In this document: piece after piece, positions 57,798 to 64,000 of the stretch
How positions within the stretch are numbered: position 1 is the first letter of the stretch
How the letters are laid out: every line of letters begins with the position of its first letter
Origin: Prinia subflava
Lineage: Eukaryota > Chordata > Aves > Passeriformes > Cisticolidae
Assembly: GCF_021018805.1 (NCBI RefSeq)
Contig: NC_086251.1
Coordinates: 41,362,767-41,426,766, forward strand
DNA length: 64,000 bases
Direction: 5' to 3'
Program-made: the position numbers and the translations under genes
Notes under the pieces: generated by a model
What the model saw: the letters and a program-made list of their open reading frames with translations, nothing else
Databases searched by the model: none
What the model was told of the DNA's origin: nothing

Positions 57798-57903
57798 TCC
57801 AACATAACTGTTAATACAATTAGAGTTGGAAGACAACTGCATTTTGGTAAAAGGAGCTATATGCATAGGAGAGATGTGAGAGAATTCATCCCTTCAAGAA
57901 CTG
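57798..57903 (+). pseudogene. LRRC74A: LRRC74A remnant exon with frameshift and stop
   Basis: Acceptor TTCTCAG. The frame begins SNITVNT, then must shift by one base (extra A near 57819) to read LELEDNCILVKGAICIGEM, followed by TGA and ENSSLQEL. Exon length 106 equals 108 minus one codon plus one base. Donor GTATCT. Confidence 0.82.
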
Positions 57904-58618
57904 GTATCTGATTTGACATAGTTTGTAGTCAAAATTATTGCTCATCAAGTTCAATCTTCTGAAAGAAAACCAATTTTAACCAAATAACTGTTGTTCCCAG
58001 GCAAAAACGTTCGCATTCTGAAAGTCATGATATTTTCTGCTGCAATACTTTTAAAATGTACAAGCTTCTGAAAAGCAGAAGTGTGCATATAGTGGCAGTC
58101 TGGTGAGTCTGGAACTGTTGTCTTCATTAGCAGATGTGACAGTAATTACCATAACTAAGTTGTTCCAGTTTATGCTTAGCCAACAGAACATGTTTTAGTC
58201 AGGAAATTTCATTCTCCAATATGACATGGAAAAACTTTTCTAAACAGATTAAGGGAATAATGCAAAATGTTCAGATATGAACTGGTGGAAATGTTCCTTC
58301 AATTTGAAACTGGGATATACAAAATGCATTTTGATAGGACATGGGATCTGTGTTACAGTGAACGAACAGGTTCTTGGCGAAATGCCTCTTGGTTCACTGA
58401 AGACAAAGATCTTTGTGAAACTGATGACTCTAGGGCTGTATTTGTGTTAGGAAGGATACATGGTTAAATACACCTATAACCTACACATTAACTACTGTCT
58501 GGGTAACATTTCTCATATTGCTCATCTTGCATTATTCCCTTGGTATCTTGGACACTCAGACAGTAAAACCAATACATTTTTGGACTCATCCTTCTTATAC
58601 ACCCTTCTTTTCTTCCAA

Positions 58619-58721
58619 AACATCTCAAATAAGCACCTAGACACATCAGGAGCTGAAGCCACCGCCAGTTTGCTTTTAGATAATTTGTCCTTCGTCGATG
58701 TTTTTCAGCTCCTGGGGGGCT
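58619..58721 (+). pseudogene. LRRC74A: LRRC74A remnant exon with lost acceptor
   Basis: 34 codons plus one base: NISNKHLDTSGAEATASL then LLDNLSFVDVFQLLGG. The preceding pyrimidine tract TTCTTTTCTTCC is intact, but the two bases before the exon are AA, not AG. Possible donor GTATGC at 58722. Confidence 0.62.
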
Positions 58722-59018
58722 GTATGCACACAAATACTGTTGGCAGTAGAAGGGAAGTAATATGTGTTTCATTCCAGTTTCTCACCCTGAAAATATTACT
58801 CAGACTATGGGCAAAATCAATCTCTCAGCTACGTCTCTGATGGGAACCCAGATTAACAGTGGAAATCTAGACTTAAAGTGATTAAATATTTGGCCTGCTC
58901 AATTTCCAGCATCTCTGAAAACCACTCCCTCAAGAGGAACTCAGTTAATTTCTGGAGCATCTCCCACATCTTTGGGTAATTCTACTCCACGGAGCAAAGT
59001 AGAATAGTGACTAACTTC

Positions 59019-59635
59019 CCTATTGGGTCTGGCTGAGATGAAGTTAATTTTCCCCACAGCTTAGCCCTCATAGTTCTGTGATTTGTATTGGTAGCTAGAA
59101 AGGTGTTGATAAACCCATGAAAGTTTTGGCTCCCAAAGCATCAAGCACTGTCTCTCCTACATCTCCCCATTTCACCACTAGGCTGGTGGTAGGCAAGATC
59201 TTGGGAGGGAACATATCCAGGACAGCTGATCCAACCTCACCACAGGGATATTCCATACCATACAACATCTCTTAAGCAATAAAAGCTAAGAGAAAGGCAG
59301 GAGGTAAAGGGAAGGGAGGATGGGAAGTAGCATCACATTTGTTTTTACAGTGTTTGTCTTCTGGACCTCTGTGTGTGTACACCACTATACAACACCATGT
59401 GTACTAGAGCCTGACTTTCTGGGAAGTGGCTGGACATCATCTAGTGATGGGAAATAGAGAATAAATCTTTTCTTTTCCTTTGCTTTAGTGTGTGACCTTT
59501 TCTTTTGCCTTATTAAGCTGCCTTTTGCTTGATTCAAAAGGGCTTTTTCTATCTTATTTTCTCCCCCATTCTGCAGAGGAGGGGAGTGACAGGCTTGGTG
59601 AGCACCTGGTGTGCAGCCAAGGTCACCCCATCACA
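59019..59635 (+). mobile_element. ERVL-type solo LTR with 5-bp target duplication
   Basis: Starts with TATTGGGTCTGGCTGAGATG and AGTTAATTTTCCCCACAG, as in common bird ERVL LTRs. It has CAATAAAAGCTAAG near 59277, a late CTTATTAAGCTGCC, and ends GCCAAGGTCACCCCATCACA. ACTTC is found on both sides (59014-59018 and 59636-59640), the 5-bp duplication typical of ERVL. The first two bases are CC instead of TG. No internal viral genes. Confidence 0.85.
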
Positions 59636-59640
59636 ACTTC

Positions 59641-60597
59641 TTACAGCCAGATATGGACTGTGACGGACTGGAGGTTTTACCTAAAAGCAGTTCTTTCTGC
59701 AGACCCCAGCACAGCACTAAAGGAGAGACCAGTGCATTGTTAACATTCTTCCCCACAAAACAACTTTGGAGAGGAGACTGCACAATACTTTGCTGAGGCA
59801 TTAATAGTGAGTTACCTGAAATCCAAGGACATTTGCAGCCCTCACTTGGCACGATTTCACTTGGCAATGCCCACATGATTTCCTGGCATAATTCGGCTAA
59901 GTGCTCAATTCAGAAATAAGAGAGGCTGAGAGGACAGTGCTGGATGAACTGCATCAACATTTTCTCAGGACAGCTGTGTGTGTCTGGCTGAGAAACAAAC
60001 AGAACTGTGTAAGTAATACAACTTCATAAAAGTTTGCAATTCTCCAGTAAGTATTTTTACTGGAGAGTCTTGACTTCTCCGGATAGTTCCTGTCTTAAAG
60101 CCCCTTAATCATTTGGTACCTTCAGAAGCTGCCCTGAAGCAAGGACGATACCGGAAAGAGCTCTTGGGTCAAGGGACAGTGGTGGGAGTAAAACAGGGAC
60201 AGGAACAATTACAGGAATGAGAGACGTTTGCACAACACAAAGTCCTATTGCTTTTGCTGTTTTCAGAAGATGATCACTGTGATGTTATATGCTCGTTTGG
60301 GGGCACATAGTGCCACAATCTCTGTGCTGCTGATGTCCCATGCGCTGAAGATTTCAATGTGTCTGGTATCCCTCTTTTTCATCCTCATGTGGGTGCCTTG
60401 GTATGGCAGATGCAGCTAGCTGGAAGATCACATTACCTCTGCACACTTGTCTCTCTGTAGAGCAATTAACAAGTGAAGGAGCTGAACCTCAGCCACACAG
60501 AGTTCTCTGAGAAGGGAGGACAGCTCTTGGGATAGATGCCCAGTAACTTATTACTCCTGCAAAGCCAGGATGTCATAGTTTTGGAACACCACTAAAA
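59641..60597. other. no gene seen
   Basis: No LRR-coding exon or other gene recognised. Confidence 0.5.
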
Positions 60598-60598
60598 A

Positions 60599-61765
60599 TG
60601 TTGTGGTTTAAAACACAGTGTGAAAATTAAATATTTTCACCTGTTCCTTTCCAATCATGGAGAAAACACTGGGAGAGATTATAAAATATAATCACAATTT
60701 ATTGAAAATAGTACTAACCACAACAATGTTAATAAAAGACTATACAAAAGAGAGTATTTTACCACCAAATAAAGAGAGAGACTTTGCAAAGACAGCACCA
60801 AGTATGGTTAACTTTCCAGTTAACCAGCCCAAAAAACAACAGAAGAACAGGGACAAAACAAAACCTGGCAGGATGTGACAGGATTCTGAAACAGGTTAGG
60901 GACCCTTTTCCTGGGCCTGACCCTGCGGGAGCAGGACTGGAACGCTCGCTCGGCAGTTCCGGCTACAGCTTGGGCTCCAGCTGTGGCTCCAGCTGCAGCG
61001 ACTGTGGCTGCAGCTTGGGGTCCACATGGCTCAGCTGAGCTCCATTCCACGTGGCCACCGCTCTCTCCCTTTTTTCTTTGTTTTTGTTCGAGCAGCATCT
61101 TGGGTTCACTGCCTCTAACCTACAGAACCAAACCAGGAAAGCCACAGCTCCGAGAAAGGGGAAAGGGACCACTGTGGCAGAGAGAGGCCAGCTCCACCAG
61201 GCTGACCCCAAAATCTGCACACCCCTGAGCCCAAGCCCAGCAAAAGATGGTGACCCTTCCAGCTCCAGCTCCTGTTGCTGAACCCTTGCCCCTGCCATGG
61301 TGTGGGTGGTGTGGAATTAAACACTGCTAGAAACTCCACCACATTTCTCTACGACCATGACAAAACCACAACCTCTCCAGTGAGAGAGAAAAAAGGGAGA
61401 GATTACAGGTTGAGAGAGGAACAATTTACTGGAAACAGCAATGAGATAAGAAAATGAACAGTAACAGCAACAATATTAATTACAAAATTATACAAAAAGA
61501 GGATGATTTACATGCAGAAAATGCTCACTGACTGACTCAGCACAGCATGACCCCAAAACAGGGAACAACGGACTCTCTGCACCCCTGCTTTTTCTGTACT
61601 GCAAGTCACATCCACCTTCTCGGAGGTGAGAGTCCTGTACTTCCAATCCTGGTGGTGACAACGGGTGGTGACAATAACCTAGGCATGCCGAAGGGGGTCC
61701 AGGCTCTGGCCCCTCATGGCTACTGCGAAAAAATTAACTCTATCCTGGCCAAAAAACACGACACA
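60599..61765 (-). mobile_element. two ERVL-type LTR pieces, minus orientation
   Basis: TGTTGTGGTTTAAA at 60599 is a reversed LTR 3' end. AAAAAATTAACTCTATCCTG at 61727-61746 followed by a CGACACA end is a reversed LTR 5' end. Between them two related stretches (about 60675-60790 and 61395-61515) share GAGAGATTA, ACAATTTA, ACAACAATRTTAAT and TATACAAAARAG in the same order. This suggests two LTRs side by side, one truncated, with little or no internal region. Boundaries are approximate. Confidence 0.55.
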
Positions 61766-64000
61766 GGAGTATAGGCACCAGGGAGCTGGATGGTGTCAGC
61801 ACAGTGAACATGCATCTCCTTCTCTAGCAAGAATGCCCCATGACCTGGTGAGTAGTACAAAAAACAGGCAGCCAGATCCAGAGCTTTCTGGCTGGCTCAC
61901 AGGCTCACCCTCATCACCACAGGTGACTCTATCAACTGTGAGTCATGTATGGGAACACACATGCAGCATGAGAAACCACGGTAACACAGCAGTCTGTCAG
62001 AGAGGAAGGAGCCAAAAGAGAAGACCCTCAGGGCATATAAAGCAGAAAATTGCACTCTACTAAAATCTCATAGGATTGGAACCATTGTTTGTTTTGATTG
62101 CAAAGTTCAGGAGCAATTTCAGTTTTTCATAAGTAGCCCAAACCTAATGGTTTTAGCCACTGCACCGTAAGCAGCAAGAGACACAGACTAGGAAGGAATA
62201 AAATTAGGCTGCCTTATCTGTCTGCTCAGACAAAGTGAGAATCCAAGTGTGCTAATAGTCCTTCAGAGGAAAAGCAAACAAAACAATTAGTATTTCAGTC
62301 ATCTCAGGTGCCGTTACTAGACTGTGAAAGACTTGCATTGCATAAATACCTGAATGCCCTTCTTCCCTCAGTATGTTCCACACACCTGCTACCATAATGG
62401 CCACAAGCATGTGCTGTGAGCATCCAGTGTTCCTTGAGCATCTCAATAATGCAATGCCTTCCATTTCATGAATGCCTCTCTTCTCCTGGTTCAGTATTTC
62501 CACTGATATGTTATCTTTTTCTAATAGAAGTCTGTATCTTTAAAATATGGAACAGTTAAAACTGAAGCAAGGGCAAGGCAATGTGCTCCTGCCTTGAAAA
62601 AGTCTGCAGGCAACACAGACATCAGTACTAAAACTTTTGACCTTCCTAGCCCAGAAAAACGTCTTTCCAAAATTCAAGGTTTTACATCTCTCTTTCCAGC
62701 TCACTTGAAGCAGGAGCAGCAGAGATTACTGCAGAACTTGTTTCTTTCTGTTTTGTTTCTAAAAGGAGTATTTTTAAGTCAGCTAAATTCACCATCTGCC
62801 TCCATCTAGCCTTCCATACATGGAAAATTTGGATGAGAAATTCTCTCTGAGAAAGTGAAGCAAGTGTTGGCAGCAAGTCCTATCCCTCCCAGTGTCACAG
62901 CAGACACAAATGAATTCACACATACCCTGCTCTAAGCAGAACTTACACCTTAAGGTGTGTGATGCATGTGAATTGGCATTGGCACATGTACAGCTGGGCA
63001 CAGCTATCATATGAAGCTGAATTCCTCTCCCCTGCTAATCAAATGTAAGCAGAGTGAGTCCTGATATTTTAGATGTGGCAAGGAGAATCTGACCATTTTT
63101 CATAGTGAGAAAAACAGGCAGTGCCTATTAATATAAGAAATCCTCTCTCTCTCTACCTTTCTCCTTCCCAATGTAAATGATTTGCTAGGAATTTACTCAA
63201 GCACAGGATAAATTGTCATTGCCACAACAGGGCAATGCCACAGCACTACCTAAAATAGAGGAGTATTACCCAGCCCTGGCAATAGAAAGCCAGAACTGTC
63301 TTCTAGTAAGACAGGGGTCAATATTCCCTGAAAGGGCAAAACTGAATCACCAACTAAGATTCATCCAGAGGTAAGAATTGAGAGCTAACACACCTTCTCA
63401 ATCCCAAACCAGACCCTAAGAATTCAGCTCAGAAAAGTCAGCTTGCTTACAAGCTGCATTCTCAGCTAGATCACCAGCCTGAGAACCTGCAAATGGCACT
63501 ATGGTGGTTGAGGGGCATCTTTAAAGCTGTTAATGTAGGCTTGTCTCTGGACACCCGTGTCTTTGTAAATCACTGCAACCACACCAGTCACTGGGTCTGC
63601 TGTTTCAGATTGTGTAAATAAATGTGTCTGTGTGCCTTGCTCTTAACCTGGCTTCAGGTAAAGTCACTAGCTCACCCAGAGGCATCCCTCTCTCTCTGTA
63701 GTCACTCAGATTGTCTTAGGAGCTGATAGCACAAAGGACCTAAACAAGAACATGTCTTCGGCTGGTCAATGTTAACAAAGAAACTTCTCTTTCTAATCGT
63801 GGGAATGGGGACTGCACATGAGGTCCCAGGTGGGAGAGAGATGATGTTCAAGCACTAAGAGAGGCACACGGCACTGCCAACCCTACAATGCCAGACAGCC
63901 AGACCTTGTGGCAGGCAGACAACCAGCCTGAGCTCTGATCTGCTGTGCTGCCAAGAGAAGCCAAGAGAATGGGAAACATCCCAAAGGGCACAACCCCATC
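61766..64000. other. no gene seen
   Basis: No exon, RNA gene or repeat firmly recognised up to the window end. Later LRRC74A exons, if they survive, are not visible here. Confidence 0.45.

Larger units (their letters stand above)
57006..58721 (+). pseudogene. LRRC74A: LRRC74A remnant, three exons, disrupted
   Basis: LRRC74A codes a leucine-rich-repeat protein (ribonuclease-inhibitor type) of unclear function. Three consecutive exons are recognisable: 57006-57187, 57798-57903 and 58619-58721. Exon one is open and well conserved (YINLNHHGLGPKG). Exon two has one extra base before the LELEDNCI segment, an in-frame TGA where the repeat reads GEM-stop-ENSS, and a missing codon. Exon three (NISNKHLDTSGAEA) has AA where its acceptor AG should be. 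Position next to ANGEL1 and plus orientation match mammalian synteny, which favours LRRC74A over the paralog LRRC74B. Further exons were not found downstream before the window ends. Three independent lesions make a functional protein unlikely; an assembly error could explain one but hardly all. Confidence 0.8.

Noticed and set aside
58782..58850. Possible fourth LRRC74A exon after CATTCCAG
   Set aside because: No frame gives a convincing leucine-rich repeat.
60965..61025. Ser/Cys/Gly-rich tandem frame
   Set aside because: Imperfect GGCTCCAGCTG repeat inside LTR-like sequence, not a gene.

Overview
This is nuclear DNA from a bird, most likely a neognath. The evidence is several CR1 retrotransposon copies, some ending in the bird/reptile ATTCTATGATTCTG-type tail, an ERVL-type LTR with a clean 5-bp target duplication, and intron-rich vertebrate genes with CpG-island promoters. 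The gene order VASH1 (+) > < ANGEL1 (-) followed by LRRC74A (+) matches human 14q24.3. The species cannot be named from the sequence alone.

Layout. Positions 1-19600 are intergenic, with four or five CR1 fragments and no supportable gene. A CpG island at about 19630-20900 carries the VASH1 promoter, a tight cluster of GATA-type motifs and an upstream ORF. VASH1 lies on + from 20420 to 30431 in seven coding exons (349 aa), with a 3' UTR that probably runs to about 35450. Positions 35450-40765 are intergenic and hold a pure (TAA)19 microsatellite. ANGEL1 lies on -, ATG at 51280 and stop at 42278, in ten coding exons (676 aa), with an inferred 3' UTR to about 40765 and its own CpG island at 51000-51620. 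Beyond ANGEL1 are an LTR at 52003-52430, three recognisable exons of LRRC74A (57006-58721) that are broken, a complete ERVL LTR (59019-59635) and a pair of minus-strand LTR pieces (60599-61765).

Function. VASH1 (with the small partner SVBP, not in this window) is the tubulin tyrosine carboxypeptidase; its Cys-His-Ser residues are all present. ANGEL1 is a CCR4-type EEP-fold RNA phosphatase/nuclease homologue with a conserved eIF4E-binding motif. The two genes are convergent neighbours with no obvious shared pathway.

Most notable observations. (1) VASH1 introns 2 and 4 both have minor-spliceosome (U12) signals, and they bracket the 132 coding bases that carry the catalytic cysteine. Retention of intron 4 would give a 186-residue protein close in size to the known human short isoform VASH1B. 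(2) LRRC74A is decayed here: one intact exon, one with a +1 frameshift and an in-frame stop, and one whose acceptor AG is AA. (3) Intron 2 of VASH1 contains a perfect 15-bp hairpin. (4) Back-to-back poly(A) signals lie on both strands at 40786-40801.
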